Source of the DNA: Tous-C4FEB sp044356555
Lineage (GTDB): Bacteria; Verrucomicrobiota; Verrucomicrobiia; Opitutales; Opitutaceae
Length of the DNA stretch: 64,000 nucleotides
Direction of reading: 5' to 3'
Assembly: GCA_044356555.1 (NCBI GenBank)
Contig: JBIKWB010000020.1
Span: 29,279-93,278 of the forward strand
Part shown: piece by piece, positions 8,629-18,776 of the stretch
Position numbering within the stretch: position 1 is the first letter of the stretch
Layout: the number at the start of each line of letters is the position of its first letter
Translations under genes and position numbers: made by a program
Notes under the pieces: model-generated
The model's input: only the letters and a program-made list of their open reading frames with translations
What the model was told of the DNA's origin: nothing
Database searches by the model: none

Positions 8629-9084
8629 TCAGCGCGAGATATCGCGCTGGGTGAGAATCTTGAAGCCGCGGTGGCCGAGGGCCTGACTGGCGGTGTCGGC
8701 GTCTTCGCAGCTGATCGCGAGGGCAGAGCGGCCCTCGGGACGTTTGATGAAACTGTAAACGTAGTGAATGTTGATCTCGGCTTCGAGCAGGGCGGATAGC
8801 ACGCCCTTCAGTTCGGATTCGTCACCGATTTCGACGGCGAGGATCGCGCACTCGGTGTAGGGAAAATCGTTGTTCACCATCAGTTCGCGGGCCTTCGAAG
8901 GATCGTCGACGACCAACCGCACGATCGTGCTGTCGGTAGAATCGAGCATCGTGATGGCCATGACGTGGACCTCGTTACTCTTCAGGACGGCGGTGAGTTC
9001 GTATAGGCGACCGACGCGGTTCTCGACGAAGACGGAGAACTGATGCACGGGATCGGTGGCGACGAGGATGCTGGAATCGGCCAT
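8629..9084 (-). CDS. ACT domain regulatory protein
   Basis: 151 residues from the ATG at 9084. The open frame extends to 9135, but those extra residues look non-coding. There are two ACT-like beta-alpha-beta units: the first from about residue 14 (FSVFVENRVGRLYELTAVL), the second from about 80 (ILAVEIGDESELKGVLSALL, ending with the typical INIHYVYSF). ACT domains bind small ligands, usually amino acids, and regulate enzymes. A protein of two ACT units with no enzyme domain is common; the partner is unknown here. It is transcribed divergently from the CDF transporter, with about 97 bases between starts, and its end faces a palindromic repeat. Confidence 0.85.
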   Translation of the reverse strand: MADSSILVATDPVHQFSVFVENRVGRLYELTAVLKSNEVHVMAITMLDSTDSTIVRLVVDDPSKARELMVNNDFPYTECAILAVEIGDESELKGVLSALLEAEINIHYVYSFIKRPEGRSALAISCEDADTASQALGHRGFKILTQRDISR

Positions 9085-9180
9085 GGTGACGGTGGGAAAA
9101 CGCCGGAAATTGAGGCCGGCCCGGGGGCCGGTCAACTCGCGCGTTGAGATCGCGGGACGCTCTGCGATCGTGCTGTGGCT

Positions 9181-10089
9181 ATGTCCTCCGTTTTACCCCC
9201 GCACCATGCCGTCACCCAGCGCCGCGCCCGCGCGAGCGCGGCGTTGGTGCTGCGCGGGATCGTGCTGAATGCGACGCTCGCGGCGGTGAAGTTTGCCGGC
9301 GGGGTTTTCGGCCACACCTATGCGTTGATCGCGGACGGGGCCGAGTCGTTGATCGACATCCTTTCGTCGCTGTTGGTGTGGGCGGGGTTTCGCGTGGCGG
9401 CGCGGCCGCCGGATGCGAATCACCCGTTTGGCCATGGCAAAGCCGAACCGTTGGCGGCGCTCGCGGTGGCGGTGTTCATTTTTGCGATCGCGGGCTGGAT
9501 TGCCTGGAGCGCGATCCGGGAGATTCTGACCCCGCACCAAGGGCCGCACTGGGCGACCTTGCCGCTGCTGGCGGGCGTGGTGGCGGTGAAGCTTTGGTTC
9601 TCGCGAAGGATGACGCGGGCGAGCGAGGAGGCGGGCAGCACGGGACTCCAAGTCGAGGCGCTCCACCATTATTCGGACGCGATTACCTCGGCGGCGGCGT
9701 TTGTCGGGATCGGGATCGCGGTGTGGGGTGGGCCGGGCTACGAGACGGCGGATGATTGGGCGGCGCTGCTGGCCTGCGCGGTGATCCTTTTCAACGGTGT
9801 GCTGATGTTCAACCGGGCGCTCGCCGACGTGATGGACACGGCGGTTTCGGCGGCGTTTGAAAACGAAGTGCGCACGGTCGCGCTCGGGGTGCCGGGCGTC
9901 GCCGCGCTCGATAAATGCCGGGTTCGCAAGAGCGGGCTGAGCCATCTCGTGGATATCCAGGTGCGGGTGGACGGTGAACTCTCGGTGCGGGCCGGACACG
10001 ACATCGCCCACGCGGTAAAGGATGCGCTGCTCGCCTCGGCGCCGCACGCGATCAGCGATGTGTCTGTCCATATCGAGCCCGTTAAGTGA
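9181..10089 (+). CDS. Cation diffusion facilitator (CDF) transporter
   Basis: 302 residues from the ATG at 9181; a GTG six bases earlier is also in frame. An inner-membrane antiporter exporting divalent metal (Zn, Fe, Mn or Co) in exchange for protons. Six membrane helices are visible. Helix 2 has ADGAESLIDI (51-60) with E55-xxx-D59 at the metal-site position where DxxxD or HxxxD is usual. HPFGHGKAEP (81-90) is the family signature. Helix 5 has HHYSD (162-166) giving H162-xxx-D166. The C-terminal ~90 residues form the ferredoxin-like cytoplasmic domain (VPGVAALDKCRVRKSG). The Glu variant may shift metal choice; the metal cannot be assigned. Confidence 0.92.
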   Translation: MSSVLPPHHAVTQRRARASAALVLRGIVLNATLAAVKFAGGVFGHTYALIADGAESLIDILSSLLVWAGFRVAARPPDANHPFGHGKAEPLAALAVAVFIFAIAGWIAWSAIREILTPHQGPHWATLPLLAGVVAVKLWFSRRMTRASEEAGSTGLQVEALHHYSDAITSAAAFVGIGIAVWGGPGYETADDWAALLACAVILFNGVLMFNRALADVMDTAVSAAFENEVRTVALGVPGVAALDKCRVRKSGLSHLVDIQVRVDGELSVRAGHDIAHAVKDALLASAPHAISDVSVHIEPVK

Positions 10090-10194
10090 ACGGCGGCGAA
10101 CGGTCGCGGGACGGTTTGAATCAGTGGTGGAAATTTCCAAGAACCGGCCCTTTACTCGTTCGCTTCCGCCGGCTGTTTTCTTCCTCTTTTCCCT

Positions 10195-13100
10195 ATGAAT
10201 CCGTCTTGTTCTTGGCTCTCGGTCACAACCTTGTCTTTGGTCGGGTTGCTCGTTGTCGATAGCCGCGCCCAAACCGCACCGGCGCCATCGCCGACGAGCG
10301 AGACGGTTAAACTCGAAGCCTTCACCGTCACCGGTTCGAATATCCGCCGCATCGACCAAGAGGCCACGCTGCCGGTTTCCGTGCTCGATTTCGACGACCT
10401 CGACGTTCGCGCCGCGCCCACGGCGGCCGAGCTGCTCCAGCTCTTGCCGAACGGGGGCGTCCTCTCGCTCTCCGAGACCAACGTCCTCGGGGCCGACGCC
10501 CGCGGTGACAACACCTCGCTCAATCTCCGTGGCATTGGTTCGGGCAACACGCTCGTGCTCGTCAACGGCCGCCGGCTCGCGCCGCACCCGATTAGCCAAG
10601 CTGAGGGCGGTGTGCCCTCGCTCGCGGTCAACGTGAACCAGCTTCCCACCGCCGCGATCCAGCGCGTCGAAGTGCTGCGTGACGGCGCTTCTGCGATCTA
10701 CGGCGCCGATGCCGCCGCCGGCGTGGTAAACACGATTCTGCGGCGCGACTACGACGGCTACGATGTGTCCCTGCGCGGCAGTCTCACCTCCCGCGGCGGC
10801 GCCGAGGACTGGCGTGCGACCGTGAGCGGCGGCGAACTTTTCAACGGCGGCAAGACCAGTCTGATCGCGATGATCGACGTCTATCACCGCGAGCTCCTCG
10901 GCACGCGCGACCGCAAGTTCTCCCGTGATTCCGACGTTCGCCGCGTGCGCGACGTGAAGGAGCCCTGGAGCACCACCGACACCGATTTCGACAACCGCTC
11001 CACGTCGTCGTTGTTCGGCAATTTCGTGCGCGGTGCGTTTGATGCCTCGGGCAACTTCGTCGGCGCGCGCCCCGTCGGCAATGCGGGCATCAGCACTTCG
11101 ACCACGCCTTCGACGGCGCTCACCACCTCGACGGCCGGCGCGTTTTTCATGGTGCCGTTGGCGAGCGGAGGCGTGGGCACCCGCCAGACGACGCCCTCTC
11201 GCGCGGTCACCAGCGTCGAGCGCGATTACTACTACAATCTGAACGAACACCGCGTCATTCTCCCGCAGACCGATCGGCTCAACCTCTACACCGCGCTTAA
11301 CCACACGTTCAGCAACCGCCTCGCGGCTTTCGGCGAGGTCGCCTACTACCGCGCCGATTCGACCAACAACCGCGATCCGGCCGGAGTCGACGGCACCGAC
11401 GATGTGAACATCTACGTCGGCGCGAACAATCCCTACAATCCCTTCGGCTCGCGCTTCTACAGCCCCACGGGTGCACCGAATGCCGACGGCACGGCCCGCG
11501 TCACGGGCAACCCGTCCGATGTGCTGATCGCGGGCGGCACGGGCGTTCGCCCACGCGAGTTCAAGGCCAAGGAAATCAACGTCCTTTCCCAATCGATCCG
11601 CACCGTCGGCGGCCTGCGCGGGTCGACCTTTGCCGATTTCGAGTGGGAGTCGGCCGTGCTCTATTCCCGCGCTTGGACGCGCGACGAAGAGCTCAACAAC
11701 ATCCGCCACAGCCGGCTCCAGTCCGCGTTGCTCCGATCCGATGCCACCGCGTTTAACCCCTTCGGTTACACCTTCCGCAATGTGGGAGGCGTCATCCAAG
11801 TCGATCAGCCTTACACCAATCCGGCCACCGTGGTGGATCCGCTCACCGATGTTTTTATCCGCGAAGGCCGCACCGAGCTCGCCACGTGGGATGCGAAGAT
11901 CAACGGCACGCTCTTCGATTTCTTCGGCGGCCGCGTCGGCAGCGCCAGCGGGGTCGAATACCGCTGGGAATCCTACAAAGACTGGCGTCCCGCGTTTGCC
12001 GGTCTGAATCCCGCCGGCGACCCGACGCCGAATTTGCCCCGGGGCACCGATAACGACTACATCGGCCTCAGTCCCAATTTGAATCTCTACTCCGAGCGCG
12101 ATGTCATCTCCGGCTACACGGAGGTGCTGGTCCCGTTCTTCGGCAAAAAAAACCGCCTGCCTCTGCTCCACACCGTCGAGCTCTCGCTGGCCGGCCGCTA
12201 TGAAAAATTCTCGGACTTCGGCGATGCGTTTAAGCCCAAATACGGCGTCGCTTGGCGGCCTGCGGGCAACGTCCTGTTCCGCGGCTCCTACAACGAATCC
12301 TTCCGTGCGCCGAATCTGGTCCAGACAAATACCTCGCCGCTCCAACGCTCGGTGACCGGCGTCTCCGATCCTTACCGCAGTGAAGTCACGAGCCTGATCA
12401 CCGACGGTTCGACCAATCGCACCGTGTTCCGCCAAGGCAACGCGTCGCTCAAACCGGAGGAGGCGGACACGACGACGTTCGGCGTCGCGATCGAAGTGCC
12501 CCGGATCAAGGGCCTGACGTTCACCATCGACTGGTGGCGCATCAACCAGAACAAGGTCATCGATAACCTCGGCGCCGGCGGAACCCTCCTCCGTGACGAG
12601 CAACTCCTCGATGCCTACACGCAGGCGCAGATCGCCGGCGGTACTCAGGCCAACGCCGTGAACACGAACTCCGGCACGGCCGGTTATCGTGGCAGTTCCA
12701 AAGTTTCCCGTGCGCCCGTGACGGACGAGGATCGGGCTGCCTACGCTCTGTTCAATTCAACCCGCCCGCCCTCCGCTCAGCGCGCTCCGGTCGGCAGGGT
12801 GCTCTCGGTGGTTGACGACTATCTCAATCTCGCCGGCCGCGATCTCGAAGGCTTCGACATGGCCGTCTCCTACCGCCTGCCGAAGCTGCCGTTTGGCCAG
12901 TTCACGGTCAAAGGCGAGGCGACCTACAACCGCAAATTCGACGAGAAGCTCGACGAGTTCTCCGAAGTCGAAACCGTGCTCCGGGAAGACGGCCGGGCCG
13001 AGTGGCGCGGCAACGCCAGCGTGACGTGGCGCCAAGGCAACTGGAGCGCCGGTTGGTTCGGCGAGTATTACGGCGGTTCGATGGATGTGGGCGGCGCCAC

Positions 13101-13395
13101 GACGGCGGCCATTTATGAACAACTCGGACGCCCCGGCTACATCAAGGTCTTCAACGATATCGGTGGCGTGGTGCGCTACCGCTGGTGGATCGAAGACGTC
13201 ATCCAGCAAAACGTCTACCTGCAGCACCGGTTCGGCAAAAAGCAGAACTTCCTCCGCGACGTGACCGCCCGCTTTGGCGTGACGAACCTCATGGACACCG
13301 AGCCCCCGATTGCCGACGAATCCCGCGGCTATCAGGGCGGCACGGTGAGCGCCAAGGGCCGCACCTTCTACTTGGAGATTTCGAAGAAACTCTAG
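10195..13395 (+). CDS. TonB-dependent receptor, first of a tandem pair
   Basis: 1066 residues. Signal peptide to about residue 25 (LLVVDSRAQ), TonB box near 35 (VKLEAFTVTGSNI), plug domain with LNLRGIGSGNTLVLVNGRRL and VEVLRDGASAIYGADAAAGV, then a barrel ending FYLEISKKL. The plug wording is that of the TonB-receptor branch related to iron-siderophore and carbohydrate receptors. It is closely related to the next gene, with the same plug motifs and the same loop sequence NPYNPFG..F.SPTGAPNADG, so the two arose by duplication. A stretch of 98 bases with no terminator separates them, and they may be co-transcribed. The substrate is unknown. Confidence 0.92.
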   Translation: MNPSCSWLSVTTLSLVGLLVVDSRAQTAPAPSPTSETVKLEAFTVTGSNIRRIDQEATLPVSVLDFDDLDVRAAPTAAELLQLLPNGGVLSLSETNVLGADARGDNTSLNLRGIGSGNTLVLVNGRRLAPHPISQAEGGVPSLAVNVNQLPTAAIQRVEVLRDGASAIYGADAAAGVVNTILRRDYDGYDVSLRGSLTSRGGAEDWRATVSGGELFNGGKTSLIAMIDVYHRELLGTRDRKFSRDSDVRRVRDVKEPWSTTDTDFDNRSTSSLFGNFVRGAFDASGNFVGARPVGNAGISTSTTPSTALTTSTAGAFFMVPLASGGVGTRQTTPSRAVTSVERDYYYNLNEHRVILPQTDRLNLYTALNHTFSNRLAAFGEVAYYRADSTNNRDPAGVDGTDDVNIYVGANNPYNPFGSRFYSPTGAPNADGTARVTGNPSDVLIAGGTGVRPREFKAKEINVLSQSIRTVGGLRGSTFADFEWESAVLYSRAWTRDEELNNIRHSRLQSALLRSDATAFNPFGYTFRNVGGVIQVDQPYTNPATVVDPLTDVFIREGRTELATWDAKINGTLFDFFGGRVGSASGVEYRWESYKDWRPAFAGLNPAGDPTPNLPRGTDNDYIGLSPNLNLYSERDVISGYTEVLVPFFGKKNRLPLLHTVELSLAGRYEKFSDFGDAFKPKYGVAWRPAGNVLFRGSYNESFRAPNLVQTNTSPLQRSVTGVSDPYRSEVTSLITDGSTNRTVFRQGNASLKPEEADTTTFGVAIEVPRIKGLTFTIDWWRINQNKVIDNLGAGGTLLRDEQLLDAYTQAQIAGGTQANAVNTNSGTAGYRGSSKVSRAPVTDEDRAAYALFNSTRPPSAQRAPVGRVLSVVDDYLNLAGRDLEGFDMAVSYRLPKLPFGQFTVKGEATYNRKFDEKLDEFSEVETVLREDGRAEWRGNASVTWRQGNWSAGWFGEYYGGSMDVGGATTAAIYEQLGRPGYIKVFNDIGGVVRYRWWIEDVIQQNVYLQHRFGKKQNFLRDVTARFGVTNLMDTEPPIADESRGYQGGTVSAKGRTFYLEISKKL

Positions 13396-13493
13396 TTAGC
13401 CTGCAATCGCGGCGCTCGCCCCCGGGTTGCCTTTCTTTGATTTCATCCCTTGTTTTTTTTGAACCTGACCTGCCAACAAACCGAACCATCCCT

Positions 13494-16400
13494 ATGAACC
13501 CACTGCCTGAACTGCGCCGCTGCGTCGCGCTCACCCTCGCGCTCGCGATCCCCGCTTATGCCCAAGTTGCCCCTGCGCCCGCTCCGACCGAGGAGAAAGT
13601 GACCCTGGAGGCCTTCACCGTCACCGGCTCCAATATCAAGCGATTGGACGTCGAGAAAGTCCTCCCGGTCACCGTCCTCGCGACGGCCGACCTCGAAATC
13701 CGCGACGCGTCGCAGCCCTCCGAGTTGCTCACGGCGTTGCCTCAAGTCACCGGCCTTCCGGGCAACGAGACCGCCACGTTGGGCGCCACCGCACGCGGCG
13801 ACAACGCCAGCGTCTCGCTCCGCGGCATCGCCTCGGGCAACACCCTGCTTCTGCTCAACGGTCGCCGCCTCGTGCCGCACCCGATCAGCCAAAACGAGGC
13901 CAGCGTCCCCACGCTCTCGACCAACGTGAACACCTTGCCCAACCGCGGTCTCGAGCGCGTGGAAATCCTCCGCGACGGCGCGTCGTCGATCTACGGCACC
14001 GATGCCGTCGCGGGCGTCGTGAATTACGTCACCGCCAAAAATTTCCGGGGCACCGAGCTATCGCTCCGCTACGGCGAGACCCGCTACGGCGACGGCGGCG
14101 AATACCGCGCCACGCTCACCCACGGTCTCGACTTCGCCAAAGGCAAGGGCCGCGCGATGATCACCGCCGACTTCTACAGCCGCGAGGCGATGTACGCCCG
14201 CGACCGCGCCTTCTCCGCCGAGTCCGACCTCAGTTACCGCGCGCCGGCACCGTGGAATGTCTCGACCAACACGACTTTTAATCTTCGCTCCGCCACGACC
14301 CAGTTTGGCAACTACCTGCTCGGCAGCGTGACGGGCACGGATGCGTTTGGCCAAGTTTCGACCTTTGCCGGCGCGCGTCCGGCCGGTGTGCCCGCAACGC
14401 TCGCGGCGACCAGCGGTGCGTTCTTCCTCGTGCCCAACGGTACCGGCGGAGCCGCCTTCGCCACTGCCGCCCCGAGCCGCGCCGGGGTCACGCAAAGCTA
14501 CTATTGGAACAACAATGACTATCGCGTGATTCAGCCTAAGTCCAATCGCACCAATGTTTTCGCAAGCGGTGAGTTCGATATTAACGACCGCATCACCGCC
14601 TTTGCCGATGCCAGCCTCTATCAGGCGCAATCCGTCACCTACCGGGAGTCCGACGGCATCACGCAGAGCACGGACGGTTTCATCATCGTGCCCGCGACGA
14701 ATCCCTACAATCCGTTCGGTACCCGCTTCTGGTCGCCGACCGGCGCCCCCAATGCCGACGGCTCCGCCCGCCTCACGGGTACGCCCTCGGCGGTTTCGAT
14801 CACGAACAAACGTCTCTCCGATCTCGCGACCCGCACCGACTTTGTTGACACCTCCGTTTACCGGGGGCTCGCCGGTCTGCGCGGCAAGCTCAGCGGTTCT
14901 TGGTCTTGGGAAGCCGCGCTCCTCTACTCGGTCGGTCGGGTGATCGAGAATGAAGCCGGACCAAGCCGGAAGACGAAGTTGATCCAGGCTATCAACCAGA
15001 CTGATCCGGCCCGCGCTTTCAATCCCTTCACCCGCACCTTTGCGGTGCAGAACGGCACGCTGGTGGCCACCGGTGATTTCAAAAATCCCGACAGTGTGAC
15101 CTCCACCTTCCGCTCGGAATTCATCCGCAACGGCATCACCAAACTCGGCAGCGGCGATGTGCGCGCCTCGGGCGATGTGCTCTCGATTTGGGGCGGAAAC
15201 ACGATCGGCGCGGCCGTCGGCGGTGAATTCCGCTACGAGGCTTACAGCGACTATCGTCCTCCCTTCGCTGGTTTGAATCCGGCCAACTCCGGCTTGAATC
15301 CCCTCAGCAATGATTTCCTCGGCTTCTCGCCCAACTCCGACACCCACGGCAAACGCCACGTTGCCGCCGCCTACGTCGAGACCGTCGTCCCACTCGTTGG
15401 CAACAAATTCACCCTCCCGCTCGTGCAGTCGCTTGAGCTGACGGCCTCCGCCCGTTACGAGAGTTACACCGACTTCGGCGACACCACGAAGCCGAAGTAT
15501 GGCGTCAACTGGCGTCCCACCTCGTGGATCATGGCCCGGGCTTCTTACAACGAAGGCTTCCGCGCGCCGAATCTCGCACAGCTCTTTACCGGCACCCTCA
15601 TCCGCACCGTTACCGGCAGCTCCGATGCTTACCGCAGCGCGGTGACGGCACTCCCGACCGATGGGCCGTCAAACCGCCGCAGCATTTCATCCGGCAATCT
15701 CGCGCTCAGTCCCGAAACCGCCAAAGGCAAGTCCGGTGGCGTGGTCGTCGATGTTCCGTTCATCAAAGGCCTCTCCGTCTCGGTGGATTACTGGGAGATC
15801 GCCCAACAGAGCGTGATTGCCGCTCCGACGGCGGCCGAGTCCGTGGCGAACGATCTGGCTGCCTTGCAGTTCGCGACGCAGACGGCGCTCGCGGCGGGTC
15901 AAGCGATCGGCGCGATCGATCTGGGTTCCGGCTTTGCTAACTACCGTGGCGATGCTTCCGTGGTCCGTTTGCCCGTCACGCAGGCCGACCGCGATTTCTT
16001 CGCGGCTTACAACGCCCGCCAAGTCCCCGGCAACCAACGCGCCGCGGTCGGTGCGATCGATGTGTTGCGCGCCACTTATTTCAACCGCGCCCAACAGTTC
16101 GTGAACGGCTTCGATTTCGATGTGAACTACCGCCTGCCCAAGATGGCGATCGGCAATTTCACCTTCAACACCACGTGGACCAAGTTGAACTCGTTTTACT
16201 CCTACGCGGCGGCCGGCGCGTCCCGCACGGAGCTAAAGAATTCGAACGCGGCATCGGTGGGCGGCGGCACGCCCGAGTGGCGCGGTACGGCGACGCTCAG
16301 TTGGCGCCTCAAGCAGTGGGGCGCGGGCATCGGCTACTACTACACCGGCAGCTACACCGATGCCGGCGCCACGACCACCCAAGCGACCTACGCGGCGCTC

Positions 16401-16673
16401 GGCGCGCCCGGCTATATCACGCCGATTTTCAACAACGGCGCGGTCTCCTACCGCTACACGGTGCATGACTCCAAGTCCTACAACGTTTTCGCCACCTACC
16501 GGGTGTCGGCCGCGAACCGCTACTTGAACAACACGAGCATTCGTCTCGGCGTGAACAACGTCTTCGACGCGATCCCGCCGCTGTCCAGCGATTCGCGCGG
16601 CTACGATCCGTCGATCTACAACACGATGGCCCGCGGTCTTTCCTGGTCGCTGCAGCTCACGAAGAAATTCTGA
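13494..16673 (+). CDS. TonB-dependent receptor, second of a tandem pair
   Basis: 1059 residues from the ATG at 13494. The frame is open from 13185, but that part overlaps the previous gene and precedes a clear signal peptide (LRRCVALTLALAIPAYAQV). TonB box near residue 35 (VTLEAFTVTGSNIKR), plug with VSLRGIASGNTLLLLNGRRL and VEILRDGASSIYGTDAVAGV, barrel ending SWSLQLTKKF. It is a full-length paralogue of the upstream receptor; the plug is most alike and the extracellular loops differ, as expected if the two import related but different ligands. A palindromic repeat follows the stop by about 20 bases. Confidence 0.92.
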   Translation: MNPLPELRRCVALTLALAIPAYAQVAPAPAPTEEKVTLEAFTVTGSNIKRLDVEKVLPVTVLATADLEIRDASQPSELLTALPQVTGLPGNETATLGATARGDNASVSLRGIASGNTLLLLNGRRLVPHPISQNEASVPTLSTNVNTLPNRGLERVEILRDGASSIYGTDAVAGVVNYVTAKNFRGTELSLRYGETRYGDGGEYRATLTHGLDFAKGKGRAMITADFYSREAMYARDRAFSAESDLSYRAPAPWNVSTNTTFNLRSATTQFGNYLLGSVTGTDAFGQVSTFAGARPAGVPATLAATSGAFFLVPNGTGGAAFATAAPSRAGVTQSYYWNNNDYRVIQPKSNRTNVFASGEFDINDRITAFADASLYQAQSVTYRESDGITQSTDGFIIVPATNPYNPFGTRFWSPTGAPNADGSARLTGTPSAVSITNKRLSDLATRTDFVDTSVYRGLAGLRGKLSGSWSWEAALLYSVGRVIENEAGPSRKTKLIQAINQTDPARAFNPFTRTFAVQNGTLVATGDFKNPDSVTSTFRSEFIRNGITKLGSGDVRASGDVLSIWGGNTIGAAVGGEFRYEAYSDYRPPFAGLNPANSGLNPLSNDFLGFSPNSDTHGKRHVAAAYVETVVPLVGNKFTLPLVQSLELTASARYESYTDFGDTTKPKYGVNWRPTSWIMARASYNEGFRAPNLAQLFTGTLIRTVTGSSDAYRSAVTALPTDGPSNRRSISSGNLALSPETAKGKSGGVVVDVPFIKGLSVSVDYWEIAQQSVIAAPTAAESVANDLAALQFATQTALAAGQAIGAIDLGSGFANYRGDASVVRLPVTQADRDFFAAYNARQVPGNQRAAVGAIDVLRATYFNRAQQFVNGFDFDVNYRLPKMAIGNFTFNTTWTKLNSFYSYAAAGASRTELKNSNAASVGGGTPEWRGTATLSWRLKQWGAGIGYYYTGSYTDAGATTTQATYAALGAPGYITPIFNNGAVSYRYTVHDSKSYNVFATYRVSAANRYLNNTSIRLGVNNVFDAIPPLSSDSRGYDPSIYNTMARGLSWSLQLTKKF

Positions 16674-16693
16674 GTAAGAGAGTTTTGGGTATT

Positions 16694-16780
16694 TGTCATT
16701 GCGAGTTGCCGCGCGGAGCGCGGCAACGTGGCAATCCAACGGGATCGCCACGGCGCGCTTCGCGTTCCTCGCGGTGACAA
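16694..16780. repeat. Dispersed twin-hairpin palindromic element
   Basis: TGTCATTGCGAG (16694-16705) and CTCGCGGTGACA (16768-16779) are near-perfect terminal inverted repeats. Inside is a hairpin, TTGCCGCG and CGCGGCAA, just after the left end. This 'GTCATTGCGAG' type of element is known from many bacterial genomes as a non-coding mobile repeat. It separates the receptor pair from pckG. Confidence 0.75.
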
Positions 16781-16894
16781 TCGTGTTCGAGCGCGCCCTG
16801 CCGGCTTATGCCGCGGGCAACAAATCTTCTGCCCTCGGCAGCGGCCGGGCTTTCCCGTTTACTCCGCTTGAGGCCGCGGACAGTTTGCAGGTCT

Positions 16895-18721
16895 ATGAAA
16901 AAGCGTAATCCCGCCACGCCGCTCAGCACCAACAAGCACTTGCTCCGTTGGGTCGAAAAAATGGTCGAGCTCTGCAAGCCCGATGCGATTCACTGGATCG
17001 ACGGATCGAAGGCCGAATACGATGCGCTCTGCGCGCAGATGGTCGCCGGCGGCACGTTCATCAAACTCAACCAGAAGAAGTGGCCCGGCTGTTATCTCGC
17101 GCGCTCCGATGCCGGCGACGTCGCCCGCGTCGAGGACCGCACTTACATCTGCGCCCTTTCCAAGGAAGCCGCGGGCCCGACCAACAACTGGGTCAACCCC
17201 TTCGAGATGCGGAAAACGCTCAAGGGCCTGTTCAACGGCTGCATGAAGGGGCGCACGATGTACGTGCTGCCGTTCAGTATGGGTCCGCTCGGCTCGCCCA
17301 TGTCACAGATCGGCGTCCAGCTCACCGACTCGGCCTACGCCGTCGTCAATATGCGCATCATGGCGCGCATCGGCAAAAAAGTCTTCGAGCTCATCGATCG
17401 CGATTTTAAGCGCGTCGTCCCGTGCCTGCACTCCGTCGGCGCGCCATTGGCCAAGGGGCAGCAGGACGTCGCGTGGCCGTCCAACAAGGAAAAATACATC
17501 GTTCACTTTCCCGAAACCCGTGAGATCTGGAGCTATGGCTCGGGCTACGGTGGCAACGCGTTGCTCGGCAAGAAGTGCTTCGCGCTCCGGATCGCTTCGG
17601 CGATGGCCCGCGACGAGGGCTGGATGGCCGAGCACATGCTCATCCTCGGCGTCGAGAATCCGCAGGGCAAAAAAACCTACGTGGCGGCGGCGTTCCCGAG
17701 CTCGTGTGGCAAGACGAACTTTGCGATGCTCATCCCGCCGCCGCATTTTCAGAAGCAGGGCTGGAAAATTTCCACCGTCGGCGACGACATCGCCTGGATT
17801 AAACCCGATGAAAACGGCCAACTGCGCGCGATCAACCCCGAGGCGGGCTTTTTCGGCGTGGCGCCCGGCACGAGCAACGTAACCAACCCGAACGCGATGG
17901 CCGCGCTCGCGAAGAACACGATCTTCACCAACGTCGCCCTCACGCCCGAAGGCGGCGTCTGGTGGGAAGGCATGACCGATGCTCCGCCTGCGATGTGCAC
18001 CGACTGGCAGGGGAAGATCTGGACGCCCGAGATTGCCAAAACGACCGGGGCCAAGGCCGCGCATCCGAACTCCCGGTTCACTGCGCCCGCCAGCCAGTGT
18101 CCGACGATCGATCCGGACTGGGAGAATCCCGCCGGCGTACCGATCAGCGCTTTCGTTTTCGGCGGCCGGCGGGCGACGACGATGCCGCTGGTCTATCAGG
18201 CCTTCAACTGGTCGAGCGGCGTTTACGTAGGGGCCACCATGGGCTCCGAAATGACCGCCGCCGCCGCCGGTACGTTGGGCAAGGTCCGTCGCGACCCGAT
18301 GGCGATGCTGCCCTTCTGCGGCTACAACATGGGCGATTACTTCCGCCACTGGATGAACATGCAGCGCAATCTCACGGAGACGCCGCGGATCTTCCACGTG
18401 AACTGGTTCCGCAAAGACGCCGAAGGGAAGTTCATCTGGCCGGGCTTCTCTGAAAATATGCGGGTCCTTAAATGGATCTGCGACCGCGTGCGTGCCGGCG
18501 GCCGGGCCAAGGAAACGCCGATCGGTTGGGTGCCGCGCTACAAGGATATCGATTGGACCGGCCTCGATTTCTCGGAGGAAAAATTCAACCAGCTGCAGGC
18601 CTTTGACCGCCAAGCGTGGCGCAACGAGGTGCTCGGGCACGAGGAGCTCTTCATCGACCTGCATTCCCACCTGCCAAAAGAAATGATTTACGAGCGGGAA
18701 CTGCTGATTTGCCGGATGTAA
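16895..18721 (+). CDS. pckG: Phosphoenolpyruvate carboxykinase (GTP)
   Basis: 608 residues from the ATG at 16895; the frame is open further upstream but runs into a palindromic repeat region. The enzyme converts oxaloacetate and GTP to phosphoenolpyruvate, CO2 and GDP in gluconeogenesis. The P-loop FPSSCGKTNFAM lies at 267-278 with the hyper-reactive Cys271 typical of the GTP-type. Other family motifs are present: PMSQIGVQLTDSAYAV (substrate binding), SYGSGYGGNALLGKKC, and the omega-lid region after GGRRATTMPLV. The length equals that of bacterial GTP-PEPCKs. It is flanked upstream by a repeat and downstream by a secreted protein gene 55 bases away, and appears to be its own unit. Confidence 0.97.
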   Translation: MKKRNPATPLSTNKHLLRWVEKMVELCKPDAIHWIDGSKAEYDALCAQMVAGGTFIKLNQKKWPGCYLARSDAGDVARVEDRTYICALSKEAAGPTNNWVNPFEMRKTLKGLFNGCMKGRTMYVLPFSMGPLGSPMSQIGVQLTDSAYAVVNMRIMARIGKKVFELIDRDFKRVVPCLHSVGAPLAKGQQDVAWPSNKEKYIVHFPETREIWSYGSGYGGNALLGKKCFALRIASAMARDEGWMAEHMLILGVENPQGKKTYVAAAFPSSCGKTNFAMLIPPPHFQKQGWKISTVGDDIAWIKPDENGQLRAINPEAGFFGVAPGTSNVTNPNAMAALAKNTIFTNVALTPEGGVWWEGMTDAPPAMCTDWQGKIWTPEIAKTTGAKAAHPNSRFTAPASQCPTIDPDWENPAGVPISAFVFGGRRATTMPLVYQAFNWSSGVYVGATMGSEMTAAAAGTLGKVRRDPMAMLPFCGYNMGDYFRHWMNMQRNLTETPRIFHVNWFRKDAEGKFIWPGFSENMRVLKWICDRVRAGGRAKETPIGWVPRYKDIDWTGLDFSEEKFNQLQAFDRQAWRNEVLGHEELFIDLHSHLPKEMIYERELLICRM

Positions 18722-18776
18722 GGCCGGCGCACAGCCGACTTGCCGAAACATTTTCCCGGCGCATGGTCTCACGATC

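Noticed and set aside
9193..12603. Very long open frame on the minus strand (1136 codons) across the CDF and first tandem receptor genes
   Set aside because: It is antisense to two clear genes, has a repetitive Arg/Gly/Ala composition and no recognisable domain. Long antisense frames are common in GC-rich DNA.
13185..13493. Upstream extension of the second tandem receptor by about 100 codons
   Set aside because: It overlaps the first receptor gene and precedes a clear signal peptide at 13494.
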